Below, piece by piece: positions 26,151-40,269 of a stretch of DNA of 64,000 nucleotides (position 1 is the stretch's first letter; every line of letters begins with the position of its first letter). A program made the translations under genes and the position numbers. The stretch spans positions 1 through 64,000 of the forward strand of contig JABVXU010000039.1 in NCBI GenBank assembly GCA_013365365.1. Reading direction: 5' to 3'. The notes under the pieces are model-generated. The model saw only the letters and a list, made by a program, of their open reading frames with translations. It did not search any database and was not told where the DNA came from. This DNA is from Cruorifilaria tuberocauda. Taxonomy: Eukaryota > Nematoda > Chromadorea > Rhabditida > Onchocercidae.

Positions 26151-29100
26151 TCATTTAGCTAATTTTACTGCTTCCAAACTCTGGTTATACAGTATATTAC
26201 ATTTAGCGTCATCCATTGATTTCAATGAAGGAGCATGTTCTTTACACTCCCTGAAATAAGATTTTAGTTGAAAATTCCTCTTTTAGTTAAATTTTAAAAT
26301 TTAACTGCAATTACAAAATTATTAAATAAGATTTCTGCAAAAACACAGATTGAGCAAAATACTTGAAAGACAAACCCAAAGTATCTGCCTGAAACAGTCT
26401 CCACATTTTTGCTCAACGCCACATACAATGTTGTTTGAGCACCATCCTAAAAATAATTAGGTTGAGAATCTGATTCCAGTATATTATCCCTACCTAATGA
26501 TAGTTCTTAAAACTAAACTTTTACTTTTGTTGGCCTTTCAAAATAAGCTAACAAAAGATTCTAAGCTAAACGCAGTAATTACTGTAGAAAATAATTTATA
26601 ATTGGGTATTCAATCCGAAATCATTTTTAGGAATAAAAGGAAGATTGTAGGAAATGTACTCCATCATCTCATTTATATATAACATGTAAAACTTAAACTA
26701 CTTAACTTTTCAACAAAATAATAGAGAACATTACTTTATCAGTTTTCATGAAGAACCAGAGAAATGGAGAAATGATTTTTATGATATACTTCTGGCTGAA
26801 AACCGTGTAGCGCATAAGCTCAGTGAAACAAACACCTGGATGTACAGCATTGATTGTCACCGTAGTTGTTGGATCCGTAGTCCTCAGTCGTCTAGTAAAT
26901 TCACGCGCATGCATAACCTGGAATCTCCAAAAAACGAATACGGCGATAAATTTCGAAAACATATAGTTCATCGAGCATATTCTTTAGATTTTACTAATCC
27001 TTTTTGAAAAAAAAAGAAAGAAAAAGAAAAAAATAAGGTGAAAAAAAAAGAAAATAAACGACCTGTGCTAACTTCGATCTGCTATAAGGCATCGATTTAT
27101 TGAAATGCTTTTTGCTATTAACTATGGAAATATCAACATCATCAGCTCTCTTATGAAGTGCACTGGAAACATTAATAATTCGTCCATTCGAAGATTTCTT
27201 AATCAATGGAAGTAACAGTTCGGTAAGTAAAAAGTGTCCTGTAAAAGTATTTCAATGAATATTAACTGCAAATATTGTTACCGCTACCGATGTTATCTAT
27301 GATGAAAAATGCGGCGTTTCTTTTATTGCATGCCATTGTAATGCTTATAAAAAAGAATAAGAGTTTTGAATGTGCTGACATATGAAATAACATAACATTA
27401 TCAAATCATGTGAATTAATAGCATAATGTTTCAAATCATATAACATCATCTAACGATACATTGGAATCGGAAGCTCATATTTCATTCGCAAGTTAGCGGA
27501 ACTTTTTTTGGAAATAAAAATAATGATAAATAAATAAGATATAAGTCACATATATTAGCTCATTCAGGAATTCTGCCTTGTGCATCGAAAGAAAGTCTAT
27601 GCAATACTAGCAAATGCGTTATATCAACTGAGCGATTAAATAATTTATTGAAATACGATAAAATATCTAAACAATAAAAGGCAAAATAAAAACAGGATCT
27701 ACCTATTTTATCTTACATTTTTTTCAAACATAATTGACAATGTTCTCATAAAACTAACAAGACATACCGAGGTAATTCGTTTGCCACGTAAGTTCATTGC
27801 CATCTTCTGTCAGTTCAAATTTTGGATAAAACATTATTCCCGCATTGTTAACAAGTATGTCTATTCTATCCACTTCTTAAAATTATGGGTTATCAATTTA
27901 AAGATGAATGAAAATTAATCATGTTTAATTGTGTTTATAATGCAGTTGTGGAATTACGCATTTGTAAAGGATAGAGATACTTTGTAAGGCATTGTTTCCG
28001 CAAATGAAATGTTAAGATAATTTCCAAACTCTTAAATTATGAGTTGAAAAATTATTTTAACATTTTACAGTTCTCCATCTAAATTTATAAAAGTGGTATA
28101 GTTTACATGCAACTTCTTCAAGAATATCGCAAGTAAAAAAATCCTAATTCAAACTTACTATTAAATAATCTTATAAATTTCACACGAGCCACCAATCTCG
28201 GTCTCCTATTTAATATTGAAAGTAAAAGCAAACCATGTTTTATTTCATCAGCGAACTTCTGAATCGTTGTAAAGCGGGCCAAATCGACATCTTTCACCAC
28301 TAATCTCGTTGGATCGCAACCCAACTTAGATGGAAAAAAATAAAAATGAAAGAACATTACACAATGCTTCCTCCTACTTGATAAGAAAATAGTGTTTAAA
28401 TACTCCGCAAATCTTAAAATATATGATTACGAAATAATGTGTAGTCAAAAAACAACCAGAATCCGCAATAAATGTTGAGATATCTTAAATCGATTAAATT
28501 GTAGTACCCAGATACCACACCAAAATCTTGCCTAATCCTTCCTTAACTTCATAGAGTTGAGTTGCAAAAAATTTCTTACTTTTGTCAATTCGGCTTTTGC
28601 ATTCTGCGATTTTGTACGATCTCTACATAACATATAAACGGTGGCACCTCGAAGATTAAGTTCTCGAGCTGTTTGCTTTCCTATACCCGCACTCGCTCCA
28701 GTAACTAATGCTATTTTTCCTTTCGCTCGCACGTGTTCAGTGAATTGTGCACCTTTCACGTAACGTCTGAAAGTGGAAACAATATTTGTTACTTACATAC
28801 GTCTATTAAATCGTGTAAACTCATTTTGAATATGACATGCAGAAGCAGATGATTTTTGATTTAATGATATCCAACCTAAATTATTAAATAAAACTATAAA
28901 ATTTAATAATTTTACATGCATACAGAAAGCATTCGCAGAATAGTTAGAAGTTCAGCACTGATCCGTCGTTATTATATTAACTGCGAGATTAATCAAGATT
29001 AAATCGTTTTACTATTCCTATAGATTATTAAAAATTGAAATTTTCCATTTCTATGAAAATTTCAAAGAAAAAACAAACATGTGATATTAGAATGAACATT

Positions 29101-29207
29101 AATTGAATTTTCAATTACGATCACCTCAAGAAATAGATGCTAGCACATGTCAAAACTCCAAACAGTGGAACTGTCAAACTTCCAAAATATCCTTCATCTG
29201 ATACCAT
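26151..29207 (-). CDS. Short-chain dehydrogenase, retinol dehydrogenase 11-14 type
   Basis: Exons: 29207-29125, 28766-28580, 28324-28234, 27875-27768, 27238-27063, 26917-26735, 26446-26376, 26250-26151; every phase agrees, giving about 332 residues. An N-terminal hydrophobic segment (residues about 9-27) should anchor it in the ER or another membrane. Rossmann motif T-G-A-S-A-G-I-G at 50-57, NNAG at 130-133, catalytic Ser in NVSS (about 181) and Y208-S-R-S-K212, then HPGV. This matches the NADP(H)-dependent SDR7C group that interconverts retinol/retinal and other lipid aldehydes; the substrate here is not shown by sequence. Exon 4 has tandem acceptors (AAGAAG at 27878-27873) that could insert or omit one Glu. 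A TTTCAG acceptor lies eight bases before the ATG, consistent with spliced-leader addition. Confidence 0.93.
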
Positions 29208-30268
29208 TGAAAATCCTGAAATTCGATCGTTTAAATCAATCACTGTTCAACTGTCCTGTCAGCATTTCAATAAAACGCTTTCCCTCGCTTTCCCCTATTC
29301 TCGAAAAGACATCTGAGATGGTTTCGGAGCAAAAGTAGTCATTGAAATTCAGGTTTGCATACGACAGTAATTCAATTTGATTGATTTGATAAAAAATGAC
29401 ATAGACAAAAGGGTACGCTTGAGAGAGTGGATTTATCAGTGATACTAATGAGCAAATGGGTCGATGTTTGAATTCAATTTGATACTAAGGGGCGGATACG
29501 AGTGATACTGATAGATGAATGGTAGCATATTCGAGAAAACAATGTCAATGTAGTACTTATCAGTTCATCGATAAAGCATTATACGACCAGAGATGAGCAA
29601 AATATTCCTGTTTAATAAGCAAATAATATCTCGTTTTAATTTCATTTTTTGCAATAGCCCAAAAAAGAATCATTTCTACCAGCAATTTGTTTATATATGT
29701 TTACTTTTTCATGCACAATACTGATAGCTTTCCTTAAAGGCCAAATACGTGATTGTAGTAATCATATCTCACGCTTTACACTAACTTGATCATTATATAC
29801 CTTGTAAAAAGATGTAAAATACACTATGGTTTTGTATTTTATCAGCCAAATGATTGTAATTTAAATCATTTCATGAAAATCTGCCGAAAAGTTGAAACTA
29901 ACACTTCACCGCCCTGTCATCCTCTCCAGACATCAACCAAGCTTCTTCACTTCAATAAGTCAATCTACAAAGTTGTTCCGTGCCTCTTTCGTTTATTGTT
30001 GGTCAATATTACATTTTATACTATTAAATTTCTGTAAAACTGTTACATTTCAAAAATGGCAATTCATCTTTGCCATCAATTATTCATCGACTTAACATCT
30101 ACACATTGCTCATCAAATATTAGATCATTTCATATCAATGAATTGAGATAATTTATTGATTTCTACCGGTGTCTATTGCATAGATACTATTCATTTCATT
30201 GGCGTATCTTCCACATGGATTGCTCATAATAAAATTATCACTTATTATAAGTGATGTCACTAATTTGC

Positions 30269-30699
30269 ATATCGATCATATCGTTATCATTTGTTTGACT
30301 GTTTTCCATTCTACTTCTTACAATGTGCATCATCGAAATAATCAATAATTATATTTTTATGAAAGTTATTAATTATATTTTTATGTACAATATGGGATTA
30401 AAATTTATCAGTTTTTTTTTTCTAAATATGAATGAAATGAAATATTATTAATGCTTGGAGTATAATATTACTAGTAAGACTAAATCATCAAATACATTAA
30501 TAGTAGTTTTTTAAGTGTTAAATAATGTCAAATGCATTGGACATACTGATATATCAGGAATATCGACACACACACACACACATTTACTAATTCTAGACTT
30601 GGAGAGTTCTCGAAGTAAATGGATAAATCATGGAATTAGTTGAGAGATCATAGTTTTTTTTTCTAATTTTAATATCGATCATATCGTTATCATTTGTTT
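30269..30699. repeat. 28-nt perfect direct repeat, 403 bp apart
   Basis: The 28 bases at 30269-30296 and 30672-30699 are identical (they start ATATCGATCATATCG), and similarity continues weakly for about 30 more bases (ACT..TT...TTCTTA.AATGT). It looks like a diverged copy of a short element. Confidence 0.85.
30566..30582. repeat. (CA)n microsatellite
   Basis: Short ACACAC run. Confidence 0.9.
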
Positions 30700-30993
30700 C
30701 ACTATTTGTTATATTTCTTAAAATGTATATCTCACAAAATAAAGTAATTTTCATCAAAACTGGAACATGAACTGCCCTTTAATGTTATAATTAGTTTTAA
30801 GGTATACTAGATTTTTGCAATAAATGACTCGTATCCTGAATGTGTTATCTGCTTCTCTCGAGTCAGATATTAGGCATACTTATATAGTGGATATTTAAGC
30901 ACGTTGCAGGTGGTTTCTATTTGCTCGAAATAATAAATTTATTGTCATTTTATTGATTTGACAAATACAGCAAAAACTTTTCAGTGATCTTAT

Positions 30994-31290
30994 ATGAGCA
31001 GCTTGTTTTCAGCTGTTTACCAAACATTGCCATTTCCTGTGTACTTGCGCAGGTAGGATAGGCAGTACATTAATTGACCCAGAAAAGTTCACGTTGCTTA
31101 TCTTTAAACCTTCTCTTTACTCAATTCATTAAATGGGCAGGTTCGAATCTATTGTTATCAATCGTTCAACAGAGATGACACATGTCTTCTTCTTCTCAGG
31201 TATGCCTCGGGGCACTTCATCACTTCACCACTCATTCAACCATTACCGCCATCTCTAATCATCATTGCTTTTCAGCCCAAATTTTATTAA
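30994..31290 (+). CDS. Weak candidate for a small two-exon protein
   Basis: An ATG at 30994 opens a 59-nt exon ending at CGCAG|GTAGG. A second segment after TCTTCTTCTCAG (31200-31290) joins in phase and ends in TAA, giving about 49 residues: MSSLFSAVYQTLPFPVYLRR followed by a Pro/Ile-rich tail. I do not recognise it. Both segments are short, so chance is a serious alternative; the second acceptor is followed directly by GTATG. Confidence 0.18.
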
Positions 31291-33208
31291 TCTCGATTGC
31301 TTCCTTTTTTTGTTTGCACTTGTTTTCTCTAAATGAGTGACGACGTATTTTGTGGGAATTATCGAAAGATTCCATTACTGATTTTCACTTAATATGATAG
31401 GAAAAAAAAAAGTTCCATAGTTCCTTTTATAGGAATGATATTATTTGTTGTTTTATTGATCTGTCATATATTTTTCATGAATAGTTGTCAAATTGAAATT
31501 AACTAATGTTAGAGAAATCTGAAAATTAGAGCTGGAGCAAATCTCTGATATCATATATCCTTACTTTATTATTTTTGATCCTATATTTAACATCAAATCT
31601 TACGATTCCTCATAATTTTGATGTTTTTGAATAGTTTGCTCTCTTTGCAGTGTAATTAAACGAACACTTTGAAAAGTCACTAGAGCACCAAACTACTGGA
31701 TTTCGTAGTATACAAAGATTTCACCTGTCAATAATTTTCAGTAGTGAAAGATTTATGATAGAAACAAGTCATAGTTATACTTCGTCACATAACTGAGATT
31801 TAGGTATGGGTGAAGTTAAAAAACCAAAGTAAAGTTAACATTAGCAACTTTCTAAAATGGATCAGGATTGGAATTTAGATTACAAAACTATCAATTTATA
31901 TTTTTTATTTTGTTCTTTTTATCGAGGTAATATGGCAATTTTATGGATAAAAAATGCCAGTTTTATGTTTGGCTGTTCCTTTGCCCTCGAATGTAAGTTT
32001 TAAAATATAAAGTGAAGTTTGATATCACCTGAAATCATGTATATTAATGATAATAAAAACTTCAAAGGTATTAAAATTAAATTAGCAAGTTTTTGATTTC
32101 GAAACGATTGTGAAAATAAAATTATTCACAATATTTTGTAATCATTAAGATTAAAAATAAGGATTGTATTATGAATTTAATTGAAATCTGCATGATTCAA
32201 TAAAGTTAAAAATACCTTTTATCACTATCCCTAATAATAGTACCGTTTGATTAAAATAAATTCAGCATATTACCACTATAACCATGTGAAATCAATGTAA
32301 TGTAATGAAGTAGTATTACTTGTTTCGATGCATGGAATAATTAAATTATTCAGTTAATATCTTTCTGCTTCAAATCTCTCTCATAACTCGTTCAGTAATT
32401 TTCATTTGTAAAATGATTTTTGTGAAATTTTCATTATCTCAATGTTTGTCTATTTCTAGATGTGATATTTATGCAAAATGAGAAATAATTTTCGTCATTT
32501 TTCATTCCTGTTTTCAGTCCGGTCGGTTTGTATCTTCATTCTTTATGCATACACTTTCTACTCATAAATGAATTATTCAACTGCAAAAAATGTCTATCAT
32601 GTTTATTGAGTATATTTTTTTTTTGTAACTTTTTAAATGAATACGATTTTTTGTGAGTTTATGATACAGAATTTCTGACATTCATGTTTTTATTTATCAG
32701 AATTATTGTAATCATAGAATTTTAGTGATATTTCTATTTTTGTAATTATAGATAGAGTATGAGCGTGATGGGAAAAGAAGTATGAATGGCTAGAAAGTTG
32801 AGAAAGTATGAAGATTGAAATTAGCATAAGACTATCGATAATGAGATTAAGGTGCGTGATGTGGTGATTAATGTTAGAGTAACTTCTCATATACTTTTTA
32901 TTAGTAATGAATATACTAGTGAATATTGATTAGGATAGTTTATATCTCCAAACTTTAATACTAATTATTTATCAATATCCTACAACGAAATTTCCTACAG
33001 TAGTACCGGAAGTATAAGCGGCATGCGCAACACGTCATTGAGTTTAGGGGTAAGCGTCCTTGATATAGTGTTGTTATAGTTGTTAACGTCGTGATACGGA
33101 AGATCCCGTCTTTGCTGGTGTATGGTGGATATTTGATCGATTCTTGTTGTGAGTTTCAGCCATTCGGGTATCTCCCGCGGCATTGTGAAACTACCGAGAA
33201 TCGTACAA

Positions 33209-36200
33209 ATGAGTGACGGCGAGAAACGGAATTTCTTCAACCTTGCATGTAAGTTCAAGAATTCTACATCTCCTAATGCAAGTTCCATAAACTTCGTAAG
33301 TGGCTGCAATGCACGCATATGGTTCGGCAATCGGCGGCAAATTTGAATTTCCATGTTAGAAATCTTCGAAATTAGGCGGATTTACTTTAAGCATAATAGG
33401 GGGTGATGAATGTAAAATAATTTTTTCATATGTTGAGATTTATTTCCTTCTTAATCTTCTTAATTTTTCCGGTAATTGCAAATATTATTTGAAATTTAAT
33501 TCTTGTAAAACATTGCTTATACCGTATCACTTTTTTTAATGTCCACTAATATAGCGCTGATATCATTGTTTGTCCTCATTTAGTAATGAAGATATATTTT
33601 GTAGCATGAATTTACAGTGTATTATTTTAACAGGTGCTATTGTTTGAGATTAGAATTATTAAAAAATTTGAAATATTTATTATGGTCTTCGGATACTAAG
33701 TATTGGTTAACATTTAAGAATTAGTTTATATATAGAAGTAGTCGTTTTTCGGAATTATAGAATGATTCTTTCCAATTTACCATCTTGGTTCTATATATCA
33801 CTTTTTAATGAAAACTGAGAGTAACGCGATAAATCAGCTTCAATTTCGAATCAGTTGAAGGTTTATAAATATCTAAATTAATTTCTTCGACGCAGTTTTT
33901 GATAAATTCTGAAAATTTAAGATATATATTTTAAAGAAGACGTTAAACTTACTTTTAGCTTCAAGAGCTCCAGGCAAGCGTCAGATTAAGCCAAATGCTA
34001 ATATTTTGCTGGATGCCATTCCACTTAGCGATAGTGATGAAGATGATGATTTTATTGGTTAGTAATGAAATTTTAGAAGTTATTTTGAAATTTCTGCAGT
34101 ATTCCATCTATTTATATAAACTTGTATAATAAATGTTGCTGTTTATTCATAATTTTTAAATTAATAATGTTGAAATTTTGAGCTGAACACTAACATATGA
34201 TTATTTGCTTCAAAATTAGTACTTCAAAATTTCGAGTTTTAGAATTAGTAATTTGTTGTTAATTTTCTGTAAAAGTTATTCTTCTCCATGATAGCTGGAA
34301 GAACTGGCGATGAGTCATCGTCCAATTCGGATTTGCCAAGCAGTGATGACGATGAAAAAAAAGAAGATGGTGATGCTCAAACTTCAGATTCGAGCGAGTC
34401 AGACTCTGGATCTAACAAGCACCAAAACGAGGTTTTTCATTTTCCATGCTGCTAAATTGGGGTTCCCCATAGATTTCGCCCCACTGATTTCGAAACTTAC
34501 CTAATCTTATTGCAGGATACGAAACCAGAATTCAATGTTATAGGTGCAAATGGTTACAGCATTCAGCCAGTAATCTTTTTTAGTTAAAAATAGTTTTCAT
34601 GTTTGTGGTGATTTTTGATTCAGATTTTTCTGACTGCTTTTAACATTTTCTATTTGAATTATTTATAAAGATAGCTCAAATTTCGATGCAGTAAAGTTTG
34701 TTTTTTATTGAACTCAAATCTTTATTCATTTGTCAAGCATACTACATTAGATTTTTCAGTTCTTAATATTTTTGTTGTAATCATTTTTTGGAAGTCAGTA
34801 TTTAAGGAAGAATCAATGACATATTATTAGAATTTTTATCAGTAATAAAAGTTCCTTTTATGAATAGAAAATTTTGAACAGGGAAATACAAAAATTTCGA
34901 ATGTAAAGTTGTCTTTCAGGGTCAGTTAATCTGTACATTATGTCTAAACCAACGTGCTGTTGTGCGCAATGATGAAGTTATTCAGTGTGATAAGTAAGTT
35001 AATCTTCAAACTGTGCAAAAAACTTGCTCAAAGCAAGTTTTAATTTTTTTCAATTTAATAATAGATTTAGCACAGATTTCTATTTAACCGTAGTTTGGGA
35101 CAAAACAGATTTGGTTTATTTGTCGTTATTGGAATGTTAGTTTCTCGGAAATCAGGTATCAGTATTTATATGCAAATGGTAGTATCACTTTTTGTTCACT
35201 TCTTCCGATAGTTAAGCATTTTTTATCAATTATACTTGTAGATGTGGAGTGGCAGTGCACGAGAATTGTTATATTACTGAAAATGTAGGGGATTCCGAAA
35301 GTGACGGTTCCAGTTCATCAACTGAACCATGGTTTTGTGAAGCGTGTTTGTATGGCCTCAAGGAACCTCCATATTGTGAGCTATGCCCAAATAGATTTGG
35401 TGCCTTCAAAAAAGCTGGTATTTTTTATTTTTTTTCAGAAGTTTCAGCTGCTTTTTAATATAGCTTAAAATACTCCATGCATCTTCTGCACAGTCTGAAC
35501 AGTTTGCAGAAAAAGTTTTTCTATTTATTGTAGAAATGATTAAAATTATGGATTTATTCAAATAAGTGAACTATTCAGGTAGAGATATCCTATAATCAAA
35601 ACATAGATTTGCATTGACTATTTCAGACATCGGTGGTGGGTGGGTGCATTTGTTATGTGCGCTATATACTCCGGGTATAACATTTGGTGATGTGGAGCGT
35701 TTGTCAGCTATTAGTTGGCAAGAACAGGATTATAAATTATTTGGCAAACGAGTATGGCTTAAAACAATTACTTTATGATAAGATTGGGCAATTATAAAGC
35801 ACTTTGTAAATATCGAGGAAAAAATGGTGCTAATTGGCAAATAAGCGCTAAAATCTTTTTTTTTGTTTTGATTATCCTTGATTACGGCTAGCTTGAGTCA
35901 GCTGATGGATTAAAGTATTCATTCAACTGAATATCCGGCAGTTTCTGACTGCAGCTACAGATTCACAAAAAGATGTGCTGCTGCCATTCTCACATGGAAA
36001 CTGTGTTAGTGATTTTTCAGTGATTGATATAAAATTTTCAAATTTTTTGAATTTAGGCTTGCATCGCATGTTCTGACCCGCTGTTAGCACGTACGGGTAT
36101 TGCAGTGCCATGCGATGCGGCACTATGCAAAAATCACTACCATGTCACTTGTGCACAAAGGTAACCGTTCCTGCATAATAAAGGACGAACTAAAGGCGTC

Positions 36201-39200
36201 ATATGTAAAACAAAATGTAATTTGTCGAAAGCAGGATGTGCAAATTTAGAATGTTTTAGGTTAGGTTTGTTGATCGATAACACAGAGAAAAACGCCGATC
36301 CGAACTTATCAAATCGCACGAATATAAATAGTAATAAGTAATGTTTAAATTTCATTGATTTGTTTCTTTAAACATTTAGATCTGTTACTCTCTAATTTCG
36401 GTTTATCTTTATTTATATGCATTTAATAGTCGGTAGAATGTAGTTCAGGTTCAGCAAAAAAAGTAAAATCGATTACGTGAGAAAGGTTACGAAAAAAAGT
36501 ATAATCTTCTGTGCGTAAGAATTGATTTCAGTCTCACAGCATATGATGTCGAAACAGTAGATCCACTTTATTTAACTTGTAAGCGTCATGCAGATGAGGA
36601 TTTGATGAAGCAACGAAAAGCAGCGTAAGTAATTGAAATATTGGAATTTAGTTAATTACGCACTGTGTTCGGAAGGCTTGAAGTTCTTCCTCATTGAAAA
36701 AAGATGACAGCAAAAGATGTCTGTTACGTATTGGCACTTGAAAAGATATTGTGAAATTTTCTTTTTGAAACTGTGTATTCCTAGATTTCTATAAAATTCG
36801 AGAATTAAATTGTAGTTTTTAAGGTGTGAGTTGCTATACAAGCAGGAGGAAGCTCGGATGTTAAGAATCCGAAGACGAGTTCTCAGTGAGCGGGAAGAAC
36901 GGAAAAGGTTGATTGTCTGAGCCAGACTTTATTAAATCTTTTATATTTCAAATTTTTGCGAATTTCTTACGAATGAGATTACTACATTTAAAAATTTGAA
37001 GCTCTATAATTACAGAATACAAATGTTGGAAAGGCATAAAAAAGCAATGAAAGACCTGGAAGGTATTACAATTGCATGGCCCGAGGTTTCTTCCAGTTCG
37101 CTTCTATAGGCTTTTAAACTTCTGATGAAAATATTAGTTCATTGGGCTAATGCTATTTCTTGATTATATTGTTCACAAAACAAAACTAAACTGAAAAGAT
37201 GATGATTAGGCGGATCAGCTACGAAACCGTAGGGGAGATCGTTATGATTAAATGGATCTATTCACTAAATAATTAAAATAATTTTTTATTGCAGCATGAC
37301 AACAAGCGTCCGCGTTTGTTTCATACAAGTGCCCAATATCTTGAATTATTTTCTGAAAAAGCGAGAAGTAGTGGGATAAGTCGGCAAAAATTTTTGGAAA
37401 ATTTCATTAAAGTCGATGGTGCTCAGCTACAATATCTCCCACCTGGTTTTTCAAGCGAATTTATTGAGTTAGTTGATTTCTTGATTAATTTTATTAACTT
37501 AAAACTTTTATCTTTTTTTGTTTTGCAACAAACAAATCTCCAAGTTGTTGTGCACAAAGCAGAAATATTCTAGTGTTTATTTTCACAATAATTACTTGTT
37601 CTCGTGTTGTTTGTCTGTTGTTTCCTTCATCATTCATCGCCGTAAAATTCTAAAAATTTTGTGAAGGTATTTCAATCATCGTAAAAATGTTATTCCGCAA
37701 GAAACTGAGAAGCTGGAGAAATTGAAGCGAGAAAATGAAAAATTACGAACTGAACAGAAAAAGCTACAAGAATTGTTGCAGGTTCTACTGTATTCTTTTT
37801 ATTGGCTTATCAGTAATTGTAGGTATCCTTGAATATAATTGTTTCATGTTTGTTCTCATACAAAATTTCATTTTATATAATATAACTAACTATTTATTAA
37901 ATTTCAAACAAAAGTAGATTTAGTAATAAAATAAGATCCAGCGTTTATTATTCATTTTCAGAATCCCGTAGTTTCGTTTTTTGACAATTCAAAGGTGCTA
38001 CAAGAATGGTACGAAACGCTGCATGCTTTAGGATTACGAAAGCTTGAAAAGCCATTACCACCATCTGAAAACAAAGCGAAGTCTGATCTAAGCTATTTTA
38101 AAAAGCTAAAGTTTTTTTATGTACTCGACTTAATTGACTTAACTAAAGTTAAGGCATGTCAACGACTGCTCGATTCCGCCGTCGGCTTTTCAATTTGTTC
38201 TTTAGGAACAACGAAATGAATTATGTCAAGTAGATGTATAATTAGTGAAGAAACGGTTTATCAATGAAATGCAAAATGCAAAGGAGCTTATTCAGAATTT
38301 TTGGCAATTGTTATCACTTATGGTCTTTTTTTGCAGGAAAAACATGCTAAAGAAATCTGAAAGCTTCCTAGCGGTAAAAAGTCCCTCTACTAGCAAGGCG
38401 TCTACATCTGCAAGAATATCAGGAAAGAAAAACTCATCAGATAGTGTTGCTTTGGAAGAAATCGATCTAAAGATAAACTTCTGTGATGAGTGCAAAAAAG
38501 TTTGTATAATCTTCATCGAAATATATATGAAATATTCTTTGATCGAGAAATGTTTTTGCTCGATAGTATTGGCAATCTGTCGCTTGGCCTCGTGCGTAGC
38601 AATATCGACTATGTATTCAATGTTCCAGATTTTATTTCATAATTCATTTTATATATAGAATTGAAAGGTTTGAAAATTAACTGATAAGCATTGACTTATT
38701 TGAAACTGAGATCCTCAAAGTTCGATTCATTGCTTTTTATAAGTAATGATTTCAGACAACTGAGCAGCATTTGATGGCTCAATGTGATAAATGCCATAAA
38801 TATTATCATTTGGCATGTCTGGAACCACCTTTGTTAAAAATGCCAAAGAAGACAAATACTCAGGGATGGATGTGTTCATTGTGTTGTGATGTGAGCAGTG
38901 ACAGCGATGACGAAATGGTGGGAGCATGTTGGGCATAAATCTACAAAAAAATTCTGGAAAACAGATTTACTAGTTTAGATTTCCGAGAAACACATTTTTT
39001 TACACGCTTACCCAGATAATACCCATCTTTTATGCTTTGTTAAAGTTTTTATGTTCAAGTATTTACTAATTCTTATGTATTGCTTTCGCATTTACATTTG
39101 TAGATTTTTTGAAACACCGGCTTCATTAATGAGTAGTTTTACATGGATTGTCTTTAAGTAATTCTGTTCAACATTTTGAAGGCAAAACTATCATATGGTG

Positions 39201-40269
39201 GTCCGAGGAAATTACGGGGTCGTTCTTTGGCTTCGGAAAAGCGAAAGGAAGTAGAGAAAGTAAGTAAATTAATGTTCCAATTTTAAATAAGCTTTTCTTT
39301 TCTGTTGCTGTATTACATGTCTTATGGATTATTTTATAGGCCGAATGCCAAGCATCCAAATCGGCAACACTTTCTGCGAAGCAGCTCGAAACCAACGTTA
39401 AATGTTCAAACAAGGCTATTCCATTCGTTAGTTTTCCTGTTATTTTTCGACGTATATCCTTCAAAATTGTGCTTAAATTCTCTATAACTTTTGCTTAAAA
39501 AAATGAAAAATATTTATATGTTTTATGGAATGAGGAAGATCGTTTGTTTAGTGTGGCGCGTCTACAGTGAATATGAAAAAAATATACGACACTTCCAAAA
39601 GTAAAATATAATTGTAAACATGGTAGACTGCTTGTCGCTTTCTTCCGGATGCAATGCAATTAAATTTGTTTTTATTAAATCAACGACATCCTTTTTCAAT
39701 AATTTGCTTTTTCCGAAGATTTATAACATTTTTAGGCTTCACCAGACGGAACAAAGAAAATTGTCAATTCTAACCCTACAAATTATTCGACTCCAACTGT
39801 CAGTCGTAAGCGACGCATTTCAGATCATCCAAGGAAAAATTCATTTGGTGATTTTAATGGGATCCATCAGCATAATAATTCGGTTAGAGTCTTTCTTTCT
39901 AGTTTAATCAAAAGTTCTCAATTTTCCCGAAGCAAATTTTAATTTGATTCTTTCAGGAAGTTGCTAATTAATGTTTTACAAAAGGCGAGACATTCAACTT
40001 GTTTCATTATGCATATTTCTCATCGTACTAATTAGTTTCTAAAATTTAAGTGGGACAACTGCCAAGTAAAAGATAAGAACGGTGATTTTAAAGCAGTTCA
40101 TTTTTGTATACATCTGATATTTTAGATCGCAAAAAGAGTTCCTAGCTTATCACCGGTGCCCCATATCCCAAAATTAAAGCGTCGTCGCAGTGTTAATTCG
40201 TTGCCGCCCACACTTCCAAAGTTGAAATCAAATGAAACTGCTCATTTAAATGAGGTTGCTCAAAGCTAA
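33209..40269 (+). CDS. PHF14: PHF14-type PHD-finger chromatin protein, about 20 exons
   Basis: Exons: 33209-33248, 33959-34057, 34295-34431, 34516-34569, 34920-34993, 35242-35417, 35627-35751, 36057-36160, 36532-36624, 36824-36907, 37016-37085, 37295-37467, 37667-37781, 37962-38110, 38337-38499, 38756-38917, 39182-39259, 39340-39396, 39736-39882, 40126-40269; about 747 residues. An acidic Ser/Asp region is followed by PHD1 (CTLC, CDKCGVAVHENCY, PWFCEAC), an extended PHD (CELCPNRFG, GWVHLLCALYTPG, ARTGIAVPC, HVTCAQ, CKRH), a basic coiled-coil, a third PHD (CDEC, CDKCHKYYHLACLEPP, CSLCC) and a basic tail with KRRR. This is the order of vertebrate PHF14, a nuclear reader of unmodified histone H3 tails. 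The end of exon 14 is uncertain (GTCTGA is an alternative donor), and an in-frame 24-nt microexon (38206-38229) may be included. Confidence 0.93.

Larger units (their letters stand above)
29208..33208. other. 4-kb intergenic region between divergent genes
   Basis: It separates the SDR gene (minus) from the PHF14-like gene (plus). It holds a 28-nt perfect direct repeat (30269 and 30672), a CA microsatellite (30566-30582), a weak small-protein candidate at 30994-31290, and a TTTCAG at 33156-33161 that may be the trans-splice acceptor for the PHF14-like mRNA. ORFs at 29147 and 29786-30095 lack splice or family support. Confidence 0.55.

Noticed and set aside
31139..31149. GGTTCGAATCT resembling a tRNA B box
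   Set aside because: The flanking bases do not form a T-arm stem (GCAGG versus CTATT) and no A box or acceptor stem is visible upstream.
32995..33354. 119-residue minus-strand ORF overlapping the first PHF14 exon
   Set aside because: The plus strand carries the supported start MSDGEKRNFFNLA and splice signals. The antisense ORF has no recognised family and no splice context; it probably reflects locally higher G+C.
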